Shown: positions 9,288 to 18,068 of the stretch, piece by piece
Numbering within the stretch: position 1 is the stretch's first letter
Layout: every line of letters begins with the position of its first letter
From: Caballeronia sordidicola
Lineage (GTDB): Bacteria; Pseudomonadota; Gammaproteobacteria; Burkholderiales; Burkholderiaceae
Length of the DNA: 64,000 bases
Assembly: GCF_000729995.1 (NCBI RefSeq)
Contig: NZ_JNFG01000028.1
Location: forward strand, 1 to 64,000
Reading direction: 5' to 3'
Notes under the pieces: model-generated
Seen by the model: the letters and a program-made list of their open reading frames with translations, nothing else
Told to the model about the DNA's origin: nothing
The model's database searches: none
Position numbers and translations under genes: made by a program

Positions 9288-9715
9288 TGCCAACGCTCGC
9301 GCCCGGCCCTCGTCACGGCCTTTCATCCAAACTTAAACTTGAACGCTCGCGCGGATTCACGATGATCGAAGTGCTCGTCGCGCTGGCGATCATCGCGGTG
9401 GCGCTGGCGGCGTCGCTGCGGGCTGTGGGCGCGCTTGCCACCGGCGAGGCGGACTTGCATCGGCGGCTCCTGGCCGGGTGGAGCGCCGACAACGAACTCG
9501 CGCAATTGCGGCTCACGCATACGTGGCCGGAAATCGGTTCGCGGACGTTCGATTGCTCGCAGGGCAATCTCAAGCTGATTTGCACCGACCGCGTGTCGGC
9601 CACGCCGAATCCGATTTTCCGGCGCGTGGAAGTCGTCGTGGAGTCGCCTGGTATCTCCGGCAATCTCGCGCAAATGGTCATGGTGGTGGCGAATGAAACC
9701 AACCGTTCGCTCTAG
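9287..9715 (+). CDS. gspI: Type II secretion minor pseudopilin GspI
   Basis: Tip minor pseudopilin. The leader ends SRG before FTMIEVLVALAIIAVALAASLRA (Glu+5), followed by the GspI globular domain with WSADNELAQLRL and the C-terminal FRRVEVVVESP strand. At 142 residues it is slightly longer than enterobacterial GspI. The reading frame overlaps both gspH (by one base) and gspJ (by 23 bases), which suggests coupled translation of the I-J-K tip proteins. Confidence 0.94.
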   Translation: MPTLAPGPRHGLSSKLKLERSRGFTMIEVLVALAIIAVALAASLRAVGALATGEADLHRRLLAGWSADNELAQLRLTHTWPEIGSRTFDCSQGNLKLICTDRVSATPNPIFRRVEVVVESPGISGNLAQMVMVVANETNRSL

Positions 9716-10382
9716 GCGGGACGTTCGTGGCGCTCGTGGCGCTCGCGGCTTTACGCTGATCGAGATGCTGGTCGCCATCGCGATCCTCGCGGTGATCGCG
9801 GTGCTGTCGTGGCGTGGCCTCGACCAGATCATGCGCGGCCGCACGACCATCACCAACGCGATGGAAGACGAACGCGTAGTGGCGCAATTGTTCGACCAGA
9901 TGCGCATCGACGCCCGCCAGGCCGCAACCGAAGACGAAGCCGGCCAGGCCGCGGTGGCTATCGGCGGGAATGCGCTGCAGATCGTGCGCGGTGTCTACAC
10001 GGCCGGCGTGGCGCCGCGCTTGCAGGTCGTGCGCTACCGCTTGACGGACAATGGCCGGGTGGTGCGATTTGCGTCGCCGACGCTCGGCAATGTGGGTGAG
10101 GTGCGGCGGGCGTTATCGGCGTCGGACAACTCCGACGGCTGGACCGCGATACCGCTGATGGGAGGCGTCTCGACCTTCGCCACGCGCGCCTACGTGCCCC
10201 AATCCGGCTGGACGATGCGCATGGCCGACGTGGCGGCGCGAATCACGCTGAACGACAACAACCTGAAAGTGCCGCAGCTCGGCAATGAGCCGTTGGCGCG
10301 CGCGGTGACGGGCATTCAGATCGCGGTCGGCGCGCACAATCTGGCGCAGCCGATCACGCGCGTGTTTCTGATCGGAGAATGA
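9693..10382 (+). CDS. gspJ: Type II secretion minor pseudopilin GspJ
   Basis: Tip minor pseudopilin that binds GspI and GspK. The leader RGARG precedes FTLIEMLVAIAILAVIAVLSWRGLDQI, with the Glu+5 and the SWRGLDQ sequence characteristic of GspJ. The 229-residue length fits. It starts inside the end of gspI and ends overlapping gspK by four bases (ATGA). Confidence 0.95.
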   Translation: MKPTVRSRRDVRGARGARGFTLIEMLVAIAILAVIAVLSWRGLDQIMRGRTTITNAMEDERVVAQLFDQMRIDARQAATEDEAGQAAVAIGGNALQIVRGVYTAGVAPRLQVVRYRLTDNGRVVRFASPTLGNVGEVRRALSASDNSDGWTAIPLMGGVSTFATRAYVPQSGWTMRMADVAARITLNDNNLKVPQLGNEPLARAVTGIQIAVGAHNLAQPITRVFLIGE

Positions 10383-11524
10383 CCATGCGTTCTTCATCGG
10401 CTCAGGCGAAAGGAATCAGGTCTGCGAGGCCTTCCAGGCATGTGCAACAGCGCGGCGTCGCGATCATCAGTGCGCTGCTGGTCGTGGCGTTGTCGGCCAT
10501 CATCGTGTCGGGATTGTTGTGGCGCGAGCAGGTGCAGGTCCGCCGTATCGAGAACCAGAAGCTGCTCGCACAGGCGCAATGGATCTCGCGCAGCGCGCTG
10601 GACTGGACCCGGTTGATCCTGCGATCCGAAGCGGATACCTCGCCGACCGTCACGTATCTCGGCGGCGTATGGGGTGTGCCGATCGCGAAAACGCGGCTGT
10701 CGGATTTCCTCGGACAAATTGGCGATGTGCGGGCGCAGCAGGGCGCATCAACGTATCTGTCGGGATCAATTGAAGACGCGCAGGCCAAGTTCAACCTGCG
10801 CAACCTCGTCTCCACGCCTACGCCCGGCTTGCTGATCATCGATGCGCAGGAGATTGCGTCGTTCCAGCGGCTGTTGACGCTGCTCGGGCTGGACGCGTCT
10901 CTGGCGAAAAACGTCGCGCTGCAGATTCGCGCCGGACTGGCGCAATCTGCGACGCGGTTCCAGACGCAATCGACCACCGCCGCCGCGAACACCACGCCGT
11001 CCACCGTGGCGGCCGCGATCGCGCAGGGCGGCGGAACGGGCGGCGGCAATTTCACCGATGACCCCGGCCTCGCCGATGCGGACAGCGACACGCCCGTCGC
11101 GCCGCTGCAGATGATCAACGTGGAGTCGCTGCTCGATGTCCCCGGTTTTTCGCCGGAAGCCGTGGAGAAATTGCGGCCGTTCGTGACGGTGTTGCCGACC
11201 ACGACGTCGGTGAACATGAATACCGCGACGGCTGAAGTGATTGCGGCGACGGTGCCTGGCATGTCGCTTTCGCAGGCGCAGGCGTTTGTCGCGCGCCGCG
11301 AGACCGTGTTTTTCCACGATGTCGCCAACGTGGAGCTTGGGCTGACCGGCGCGGGCGCGAACACCGCCAACATCGATTTGAATCAGATGGACGTGACCAC
11401 CAAGTATTTCCTGATCCACGGCCGCGTGCAGCACGAGCGGGCGGAAGTGGACCGGACAACTTTGCTTTATCGCGATCCAGCGACGCATAGCACGCGTATT
11501 GTCTATGTTCGTGACCAGCTTTGA
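10379..11524 (+). CDS. gspK: Type II secretion tip pseudopilin GspK
   Basis: Large minor pseudopilin that caps the pseudopilus. The leader ends QQRG before VAIISALLVVALSAIIVSGLLW; it lacks the Glu+5, as usual for GspK. The conserved QAKFNLRNLV segment and the SAM-like helical domains (FQRLLTLLGLD..., VNMNTATAEVIAATVPGMS) follow. The 381 residues include an Ala/Thr/Gly-rich linker near 200-230. Tip assembly with GspI and GspJ starts pseudopilus formation. Confidence 0.95.
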   Translation: MTMRSSSAQAKGIRSARPSRHVQQRGVAIISALLVVALSAIIVSGLLWREQVQVRRIENQKLLAQAQWISRSALDWTRLILRSEADTSPTVTYLGGVWGVPIAKTRLSDFLGQIGDVRAQQGASTYLSGSIEDAQAKFNLRNLVSTPTPGLLIIDAQEIASFQRLLTLLGLDASLAKNVALQIRAGLAQSATRFQTQSTTAAANTTPSTVAAAIAQGGGTGGGNFTDDPGLADADSDTPVAPLQMINVESLLDVPGFSPEAVEKLRPFVTVLPTTTSVNMNTATAEVIAATVPGMSLSQAQAFVARRETVFFHDVANVELGLTGAGANTANIDLNQMDVTTKYFLIHGRVQHERAEVDRTTLLYRDPATHSTRIVYVRDQL

Positions 11525-11627
11525 TGCGTTTGGACGGATTTCATCGCGGCAATTCCATTGCGGCAATTTCATTGCGACGTCGCAGTACAGTGAATAACTT
11601 TCGATTCAGAAAACAAGAGAGCGGCCT

Positions 11628-12929
11628 TTGAGCACATTGATCGTCCTACTGCCGCCGCGCGATCCGGCGGTGCGCTCCGAAGAGTGGCATTTGCCGGAGC
11701 TGCCCTTTTTGCTGCTCGACAAGCGCAACGTCACGCAGCGCTCCGGCCGCGCCGCGCTTTCGCTGCTGCCGCGCGCGAGCGCGACGGTGCTGATCGTCGC
11801 CGCGCGCGACCTGTTGCTGACCGCCGCGCAAATGCCGCCGCTGAAAGGGCCGCGCTTGCGCCAGGCGTTGCCCAACGTGGTCGAGGACCAGTTGATCCAG
11901 GATCCGCAGACGTGCCATATCGCTGTCGATCCGGTCGCGCTCGCGAGCGGCCGGCGCGTGCTGGCGGTGATCGATCGCGGCTGGTTCCGCTTCGTGCTCG
12001 AGGCGTTTGCGAACGCGGGGCATCGGAACGTGAAGGCCGTGCCGGCCATGCGCTGCCTGCCGCTGCATGAAAGCGCCGCCGATACCCCGAATCCGTTCGT
12101 CGCGGGCATCCTGGGCGACGTGCTGGCAACCGCTCCGGTTTTGCTCGGCGGCGGTACGCTCCGGCCGCCGGAGAGCGCTACGACGCGTGTAGAGATAGCC
12201 ATTGCACGCGGCGAGCACGCGGCGCTGGGAGAAGGTCTGGCCATTCCCACCGATGCCGTGACGTCCACGCTCAGCGCGCTCGCGGGCGCCCAGCCGGCCA
12301 CGCTGTACGCCCTGCGCGACGTTCCCGGCGCCGAGCCGCGGTTGGCAACGGCTCGGCCCGCGATTCCCGGCGCGCAGCCACTGACGTTCGAAACTCTCGC
12401 ACGCAACGCGCTCACGAACCACTTCGACCTGTGCCAGTTCGAGTTCGCCGCGCAGCCGTGGCGGCTCGACCGCGCGACCATGCGGCGCCTGAAGCTGCCG
12501 GTGGCGCTGCTGGCCGGGGCGCTGGTGGTATCGATGATCGGCATCAATATTCAATGGCTGCAGCTCGCCCGGCAACGCGACGCGATCAACGCGCAGATGA
12601 CCGAAACGCTCCTCAACACGTTCCCGAAAACCACCGTCGTGCTGGATGCGCCCGACCAGATGTCGCGTCAGCTCGACCGCTTGCGGCTCGTGTCGGGGCA
12701 ACTGTCGCCGTCTGATTTCCTCTCTCTCGCCGATGCCCTCGCCCGCTCGCTCGGCCCGATTCCGGTGAATGGCATTGCGGGGCTGGATTACCACGAGCGG
12801 CGGCTGGAGGTGACCTTCAAGCCGGAAACCAAGGTCGATCCCGGCTTGCAGAGACGGTTGGAGACGAACGGGCTGGCAGGCGGTATCGACAGCAATACCG
12901 GCAAGTGGACCGTCAGGAGCGCCCAATGA
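11628..12929 (+). CDS. gspL: Type II secretion inner-membrane protein GspL
   Basis: Bitopic assembly-platform protein linking the GspE ATPase to the periplasm. The cytoplasmic actin-like domain occupies about residues 1-270 (STLIVLLPPRD..., PNVVEDQLIQD), one transmembrane helix lies near 285-305 (LPVALLAGALVVSMIGI), and a periplasmic ferredoxin-like GspL C-terminal domain follows. The start codon is TTG at 11628, preceded by AGAGCGG; no ATG lies nearby. Its stop overlaps the gspM start (ATGA). Confidence 0.93.
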   Translation: MSTLIVLLPPRDPAVRSEEWHLPELPFLLLDKRNVTQRSGRAALSLLPRASATVLIVAARDLLLTAAQMPPLKGPRLRQALPNVVEDQLIQDPQTCHIAVDPVALASGRRVLAVIDRGWFRFVLEAFANAGHRNVKAVPAMRCLPLHESAADTPNPFVAGILGDVLATAPVLLGGGTLRPPESATTRVEIAIARGEHAALGEGLAIPTDAVTSTLSALAGAQPATLYALRDVPGAEPRLATARPAIPGAQPLTFETLARNALTNHFDLCQFEFAAQPWRLDRATMRRLKLPVALLAGALVVSMIGINIQWLQLARQRDAINAQMTETLLNTFPKTTVVLDAPDQMSRQLDRLRLVSGQLSPSDFLSLADALARSLGPIPVNGIAGLDYHERRLEVTFKPETKVDPGLQRRLETNGLAGGIDSNTGKWTVRSAQ

Positions 12930-13429
12930 AACAAACCCTCATCGACACTTGGGGCGAGTTCTGGAACGCGCGCACCCAGCGCGAAAAAACCATCCTGATG
13001 TGGGGTGGGCTCGTGGTGGCGATTGCGATCGTGTACCTGGTGTTGTGGGCACCCGCGTATGAAGGCCGTGCCCGGCTTCGCAGCGCGCTGCCCGGCATGC
13101 AGCTCCAGCTCGCGCAGATGACCGCGCAAGCGAACGAGGCGCGCTCGCTGGCAGGCGGCGGGCAGGGTGTCACGCCGACCGGAGGCGCGTTGCGCGACGC
13201 GCTGTCGAAGTCCCTCACCGATAACAACATGCCCCCCGCGCAGGTCCAGGTGGTCGGCTCGGGCGTGCAGATCCAGTTGAAGAACGCGTCGTTCCCGGAA
13301 TGGACGGTTTGGCTGGACAGTGTCCGCAAGCAGTTCAAGGTGCAGGTCAGCGAGGCGCATATCACGGCGCTGAAACCCGACGGTCAGGTGGATCTGACGG
13401 CATCGTTGCAACCGGCCCAGGTGCAATGA
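12926..13429 (+). CDS. gspM: Type II secretion inner-membrane protein GspM
   Basis: Bitopic partner of GspL. A short cytoplasmic N-terminus (FWNARTQREKTIL, matching the typical W..R..REr pattern) precedes one transmembrane helix (about residues 25-45) and a periplasmic ferredoxin-like domain. The ATG at 12926 overlapping the gspL stop was chosen; the reading frame also opens seven codons earlier. The stop overlaps gspN by four bases. Confidence 0.93.
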   Translation: MKQTLIDTWGEFWNARTQREKTILMWGGLVVAIAIVYLVLWAPAYEGRARLRSALPGMQLQLAQMTAQANEARSLAGGGQGVTPTGGALRDALSKSLTDNNMPPAQVQVVGSGVQIQLKNASFPEWTVWLDSVRKQFKVQVSEAHITALKPDGQVDLTASLQPAQVQ

Positions 13430-14217
13430 ACTACGGCATGCGGCGGCTTCTCGCGGCGTGGCCGTGGTTCGTGGTGGCGGGAGCCTCGGTGGTCGTGATG
13501 CTGGCCTTCATGATGCCGGCGGCCTGGATCGTGCCGCAATTCGCGAAGTCCACGGACGGCCACGTGAATCTCGTCGATCCTGCCGGTTCCCTCTGGAAGG
13601 GTTCGGCCACGCTCATGCTGGCGACCGGCAGCGGTGCGGCCGCTGCCGGCGGCGCGACGCTCTTGCCGGGACGGATCGAGTGGCGCACGGCTTTCTGGCC
13701 TTTGTTCACCGGCCATGTGCGCATGGAGATGCGTCAGACGGACTCCATGCCGGATCCGGTTTTCGTCGATGCCAGTCTCGCCGGTTCGACCGTCTCGCCG
13801 GGCGCGATTGCCGTGCCGGCGAGCCTGCTCTCGGGTCTGGGCGCGCCGTTCAACACGCTCAACATGGAGGGCAATGTGCGCCTCGCCTGGACCGAATGGC
13901 GGATGCTCGGGCAAAACACGTACGGGCAGGTGATCGTGACGCTCGGCGACATGGCGTCGAGCGTGTCGCGCGTGAAGCCGCTGGGATCATATAAGGTGGT
14001 GTTTCAGGCGGAAGGCCAGGCGGGAACGATCAACCTGACAACGACGTCTCAAGGGCCGTTGCTGTTGAGTGGACAAGGGACGGTGTCGAAGACATCGAAC
14101 GCGTTCAACGGCGTGGCTACAGCCACACCGGAGGCTCGCGAAAACCTGGCGGGATTGTTGAACCTGCTCGGACGGCATACGGGACCGGATAGCGTCGAGC
14201 TGACCTTCGTTAGATAA
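13426..14217 (+). CDS. gspN: Type II secretion protein GspN
   Basis: Last gene of the gsp operon. It has one N-terminal transmembrane helix (about residues 15-38) and a periplasmic domain with the GspN signature near its start (VDPAGSLWKGSATL) and several beta-strand motifs (PGRIEWR, NMEGNVRLAWTEWR). GspN is not essential in all systems and its exact task is unsettled. It overlaps gspM by four bases, so it is clearly co-translated. I see no strong terminator directly after it. Confidence 0.92.
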   Translation: MNYGMRRLLAAWPWFVVAGASVVVMLAFMMPAAWIVPQFAKSTDGHVNLVDPAGSLWKGSATLMLATGSGAAAAGGATLLPGRIEWRTAFWPLFTGHVRMEMRQTDSMPDPVFVDASLAGSTVSPGAIAVPASLLSGLGAPFNTLNMEGNVRLAWTEWRMLGQNTYGQVIVTLGDMASSVSRVKPLGSYKVVFQAEGQAGTINLTTTSQGPLLLSGQGTVSKTSNAFNGVATATPEARENLAGLLNLLGRHTGPDSVELTFVR

Positions 14218-14344
14218 GGATATGGCGCCGAAGGGCCGCGTTAGCCGCGCTTTGCCTGCCACTTCCGCCACCGCGTTAGCCGTGAAGGACGTGGCGTACC
14301 GGTGTAGACAGTAGGACTCCGCGGCATCCTCGCCCCGGCGCGTC

Positions 14345-15928
14345 TTATTCTTTAACCGTACCGCCGTTGGTGGCCGCAACGGTCGACGAACTTTGCGCGG
14401 AATTCAACGCAGCGCTCGACTCCTGCACCGCAACGCCACTCGCAGGAACCGCAACCGGCGCCGCTGCGCTGCCGGTTTCCTGATCCATTTGCGCCGAGTC
14501 CCAGCCGCCACCGAGTGCCTTGATCAAACCCACCGACGACACCATCCGTTCCCCGGCGATATTCGCCAGCTTTTGCTCTGCGGTGAACGCCGTGGTCTGC
14601 GCCGTGAGCACGTTGATGAACCCGACCGTGCCCGACTTGTACTGATTAGTCACGATAGCCAGCGCCTGCTGCGCCGACGCCACCGCTTGCTGCTGGATCC
14701 CAACCTCGTTTCCGAGAATTCTCTGCGACGCCAGGTTGTCCTCGACATCCTGGAACGCGGTCAGCACCGTCTGCCGGTACGTTGCCACGGCCGAGTCATA
14801 CGACGCGCGCGCCGCTTCGGTTTGAGCGGCCCGCAAGCCGCCATCGAAAATGGTCGCGGCGAGATCCGGCCCAAGCGTCCAGAAGCGCGAGGGCGCAGTC
14901 AGCAATTGCGAAAATATGGAGCTTTGAAAACCGCCGCTCGCCGACAAGGTCAGCGTGGGGAAGAACGCGGCAATTGCCACGCCGATCTGCTCGTTCGCTT
15001 GCGCCGCCTTGCGCTCGGCCGACGCAATGTCGGGCCGCCGTTCGAGGATGGCAGACGGCAGTTGCAGCGGTACGTCGGGCGGCGTGGCGTCGAGCGGTGA
15101 CGAAGCGATGGAGAACGTCGACGCCGGCTCGCCGACCAGCACGGCGATCGCGTGTTCGTATTGCGCGCGGGCGACACCGTTATCAATAGCCGACGCTTGT
15201 GCCGATTGCAATTGCGTTTGCGCCTGGATCACGTCCGAGCGGGCGGCCGTGCCTTGCGCGTACTGGTTCTGCGTGAGTTGCAGCGTGCGCTGATACGCGG
15301 CGACGGTGTCGTCGAGGAGCTTTTGTTGCGCGTCCAGCGAACGCAACTGGAAGTAAGTCTGCGCGAGCGAGCCTTGCGCCGAGAGCTGGGCGTTGGCGAG
15401 ATCGGCCGCGGCGCTTTGTTCACCGGCGCGCTGCGCGCCGACCGTCCGGCTGACGGTGCCCCACAAATCCGGTTCCCACGATGCATCGAGGGAAAGATCG
15501 TAGCTATTGTTGATTGAACCGCCGCTGGAGACTGAGCCGGTCGAGCGGCTGGAGGAACGTGCCCGCGAGCCCGTTCCCGATATCCCCAAGGTCGGGAAAT
15601 ACGCCGCGCGCGCTTCCGAGACGAGCGCCCGGGACTGCCGGTAAGCCGCCGCGAATTGCGCAATAGTCTGGTTCGACGCGTTCAGCCGCGTTTCGAGGTC
15701 GTTCAACTGCGGATCGTTATAAATCGCCCACCAATTTCCACGATCCGTCCGGTCGGAAGGCTGCGCGACTTTCCAGCCTTCGGGCGCCTCTTTATACGAT
15801 GCGGGAACAGTAGTGTCGGGGCGTTTGTAGTTCGGACCGACGGCGCAACCGGCCATTGTCAGTGCCAGGGCTACGGCCAGGACGATTGCGGACTTACGAG
15901 GAAAGACGGGTATTAGGGTGAACGGCAT
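14345..15928 (-). CDS. Outer-membrane efflux lipoprotein, OprM/NodT family
   Basis: Trimeric outer-membrane channel of a tripartite (RND- or MFS-type) efflux system. The lipobox is LTMAGC, followed by AVGPNYKRP, the hallmark N-terminus of NodT/OprM lipoproteins. Two repeated helical-hairpin domains follow, with typical segments (LDASWEPDLWGTVSRTVGA, ERRPDIASAERKAAQANEQIGVA, ILGNEVG). The C-terminal 40 residues are low-complexity and Ser/Ala-rich. The start at 15928 puts the lipobox about 25 residues in; an upstream ATG at 15991 would add 21 non-signal residues. No membrane-fusion protein or pump gene is adjacent, so its partner is encoded elsewhere. It converges with gspN. Confidence 0.93.
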   Translation of the reverse strand: MPFTLIPVFPRKSAIVLAVALALTMAGCAVGPNYKRPDTTVPASYKEAPEGWKVAQPSDRTDRGNWWAIYNDPQLNDLETRLNASNQTIAQFAAAYRQSRALVSEARAAYFPTLGISGTGSRARSSSRSTGSVSSGGSINNSYDLSLDASWEPDLWGTVSRTVGAQRAGEQSAAADLANAQLSAQGSLAQTYFQLRSLDAQQKLLDDTVAAYQRTLQLTQNQYAQGTAARSDVIQAQTQLQSAQASAIDNGVARAQYEHAIAVLVGEPASTFSIASSPLDATPPDVPLQLPSAILERRPDIASAERKAAQANEQIGVAIAAFFPTLTLSASGGFQSSIFSQLLTAPSRFWTLGPDLAATIFDGGLRAAQTEAARASYDSAVATYRQTVLTAFQDVEDNLASQRILGNEVGIQQQAVASAQQALAIVTNQYKSGTVGFINVLTAQTTAFTAEQKLANIAGERMVSSVGLIKALGGGWDSAQMDQETGSAAAPVAVPASGVAVQESSAALNSAQSSSTVAATNGGTVKE

Positions 15929-16168
15929 CTGCTCTGGATTCCTGTCGGAGGTTGCGTGCGCTTCGACACAACGTGGCGTGAAGCGCTTCATACAACTGGT
16001 CCGAAATGGTAACTGAACGCGCGCGAAGGGCGGGCGTCGGGCAGGCGTTAGGGTAACGGTTTGAAAGGTAGCTGGGTGTTACCCGCCGTGTGGGTTCGGT
16101 TACGGGTCGTTACGCAAACTGGAGTTGCGTAATTTGCATAACGACGCGCCAGGAACAGCGGCGAGGGC

Positions 16169-16426
16169 TCAGGCGTCGCAGTGTTTCGGACGACAGAGCA
16201 GTGGAGTCTTGGCGGGAGCCGGGTCCGCCGCATTGCGCGTGCGGCGATTTTCGAACCACGCCGCACCCAGTACGACAAACGAGCCACCCGGCAGCAAGAA
16301 CACGATCACATACAGCGCCAGCTTCCATGTGCTCAGATTGGGCGGCAGGATGTGCAGCAAGGTGGCACTGATCGAGTGGCCGAAGCGTCGGCCGAGGAGG
16401 AGGGTGGTTTGGGCAGCGCGGTTCAT
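16169..16426 (-). CDS. Small membrane protein, function unknown
   Basis: About 85 residues with one clear transmembrane segment in the middle (LALYVIVFLLPGGSFVVLGAAWF) flanked by a basic N-terminal part (NRAAQTTLLLGRRFG) and an ENRRTRNA tail. The ATG at 16426 was preferred to 16447. Composition and the membrane segment make it look like a real gene rather than a chance frame, but I do not recognise a family. Confidence 0.55.
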   Translation of the reverse strand: MNRAAQTTLLLGRRFGHSISATLLHILPPNLSTWKLALYVIVFLLPGGSFVVLGAAWFENRRTRNAADPAPAKTPLLCRPKHCDA

Positions 16427-16429
16427 CGG

Positions 16430-17180
16430 GTAAATCCATTTTTGCATCGAATGGTTCGATGCTTTCAGTCGGTCAGAACATGGTCTCGGGTGGCGCTTTA
16501 GCGCGTAACTCGTTGCTTAGAATAATATTGACTATGCAATCTATTTTCAAGATGCGTTTCTTAGCAAATTTTTGCAGTGTTGTTTTTCAGTCGCGGGCGC
16601 GGGGCTTGTGTCGGATGGGTACGCGTTGGCTGGCGGATGCGGCGCGTCGTTTTGGTTCGGGGACTTTCATCGTGTTCGTTTTGCGCGCTACGATCGGCCG
16701 TGCTTTGATGGACGGCCCGCGGCTTTTGAGCTCCGCGTGAATTTCCCTAGCCGGAAGCGGTAGAGGCTGCTGCTTACCGCTTTTAGCCCACCAGAACAGG
16801 GACTTTTGGGGAAAAATGCACCTTGGGCGGGAGGGTCGTTGCGCATCTGACAGGCCGCGTTTCATCCGGAGTCAGGCGAGCGATCCAGATCCGAAGAGAT
16901 TCGCCGGCGCCGAAAAACGATGCAAGCGTTTAAGGCAAATCTGGAGACTTTAGATTGGACACATCGGCGCCTGTTTGGAGTCGGCGGAGTCACCGCGAGC
17001 ACACCGAAGAGGTGAAGTCACGGCTGATTACGGTGCCGAATTAAAACAATGCCTATGCAAGGGTTTTGGCTATCGAACTGATAGTAACGAGTCTGCCGAT
17101 GCAGCTATTAGTATGTAGACGCCACATTTTCGTCAATTGTCGCCGTCTTGCCCGCGCACGCGACGTTTGCCTGATTACAT
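16430..17180. other. Intergenic region without a supported gene
   Basis: About 750 bases between the small membrane protein and the lipoprotein gene. Open frames exist on both strands (for example 16459-16740 plus and 16587-16865 minus) but neither shows a recognisable domain, ribosome-binding site or consistent codon use. A local A+T-rich stretch at about 16505-16570 may hold the promoter of the leftward small membrane gene. Confidence 0.4.
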
Positions 17181-17186
17181 AAGCGA

Positions 17187-17222
17187 AGGCCGCGCCTCCC
17201 AACGAGAGCGCGGCCTTCTGCA
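17187..17222 (-). terminator. Hairpin terminator of the lipoprotein gene
   Basis: A long G+C-rich inverted repeat (GAAGGCCGCGC ... GCGCGGCCTTC with a short loop) lies just beyond the end of the lipoprotein gene transcribed leftward. The T-rich tail is weak, so termination may be partial. Confidence 0.55.
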
Positions 17223-17241
17223 ATCAAAATCCACGGAAAAC

Positions 17242-17835
17242 CTATTGCGGCGTCAGGTTCTGCCCAGATTGTCCCGGCTGATTCTGGAGCGTTGGCGGCA
17301 TTGGCTGGACGGGCAGGTTTTGCTGCATCGGCTGCGATGGTGGGGCGGGGGAAACTGGTGGCAACGCGTTGCCGGACGCCGTCGCCCCACCGGGCGTGCC
17401 CATCTGCGATGGCCTGCCGCGCACAAACTGCTTGAAGTCCGCGCCGGCCTTCCACGGGTTCGGCTCGCAACCGAGCATATTGTCGCAATGGGCGGCGAAA
17501 CCGATCGTCGCGGTCCCTTCGTTGCTGGGCGTCTTGGTGATCTGGTACGCAAGGGCGCGTTTGCCGCCGGACGGACCGTCGGTCTGGATGATCGCATCCG
17601 TGATCGTCTCCAGCTTGTATTCGGAATGGTTGCTCACCCAAACCTGCGCGCGAGCCCACCACGCGTCGCATTCCGCCTTGTTCGTGCAGGTGAGCGGCGC
17701 CGTGGCCTGCTCCATGGTCTCGCCTGAAATCTGGCCGGTCGTCGAGCAGCCCGCCAGCAGCGTGATCGCTGCTACCACCGTGCTGATTGCCGCGGACTTG
17801 GCTACGCTGTTGCTGCCCAACAAAGGCTTTCTCAT
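17242..17835 (-). CDS. Putative lipoprotein with Pro/Gln-rich tail
   Basis: About 197 residues. It opens with MRKPLLG, a hydrophobic stretch and the lipobox LLAGC. A compact domain follows (CDAWWARAQVWVSNHSEYKLETITDAIIQTDGP..., with Cys residues at TCTNKAEC and HCDNMLGC), then a 60-residue tail rich in Pro, Gln and Met. The ATG at 17835 has an excellent ribosome-binding site (GGAGAGGAAG) and was chosen over the much longer upstream frame. I recognise it only as a Burkholderia-type conserved lipoprotein; no function can be assigned. Confidence 0.8.
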   Translation of the reverse strand: MRKPLLGSNSVAKSAAISTVVAAITLLAGCSTTGQISGETMEQATAPLTCTNKAECDAWWARAQVWVSNHSEYKLETITDAIIQTDGPSGGKRALAYQITKTPSNEGTATIGFAAHCDNMLGCEPNPWKAGADFKQFVRGRPSQMGTPGGATASGNALPPVSPAPPSQPMQQNLPVQPMPPTLQNQPGQSGQNLTPQ

Positions 17836-18036
17836 TTTTCTTCCTCTCCTTGTATGTGTCCAGACTGGCCGATCGTGCCCGCCAGCCGCTGATTGGTCTG
17901 GTTCAGCTGATACGTCGCTATTTTCAGACCTGACCCGCGGACGAGCGTTTCCACGCGTTGCGCACTGTTGCAAAACAAGTAAGGGTTGCCGCTGCTGAAG
18001 CTGTGCGGCGAGGAAAAAGCTGCTGGATTTGCGATG

Positions 18037-18062
18037 GGCGCCGGCTTTGAAGCCGGCGCCCA
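18037..18062 (-). terminator. Terminator hairpin after gshA
   Basis: The strong inverted repeat GGGCGCCGGCTTTGAAGCCGGCGCCC sits a few bases beyond the gshA stop on the leftward strand. Confidence 0.6.
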
Positions 18063-18068
18063 GCAAGT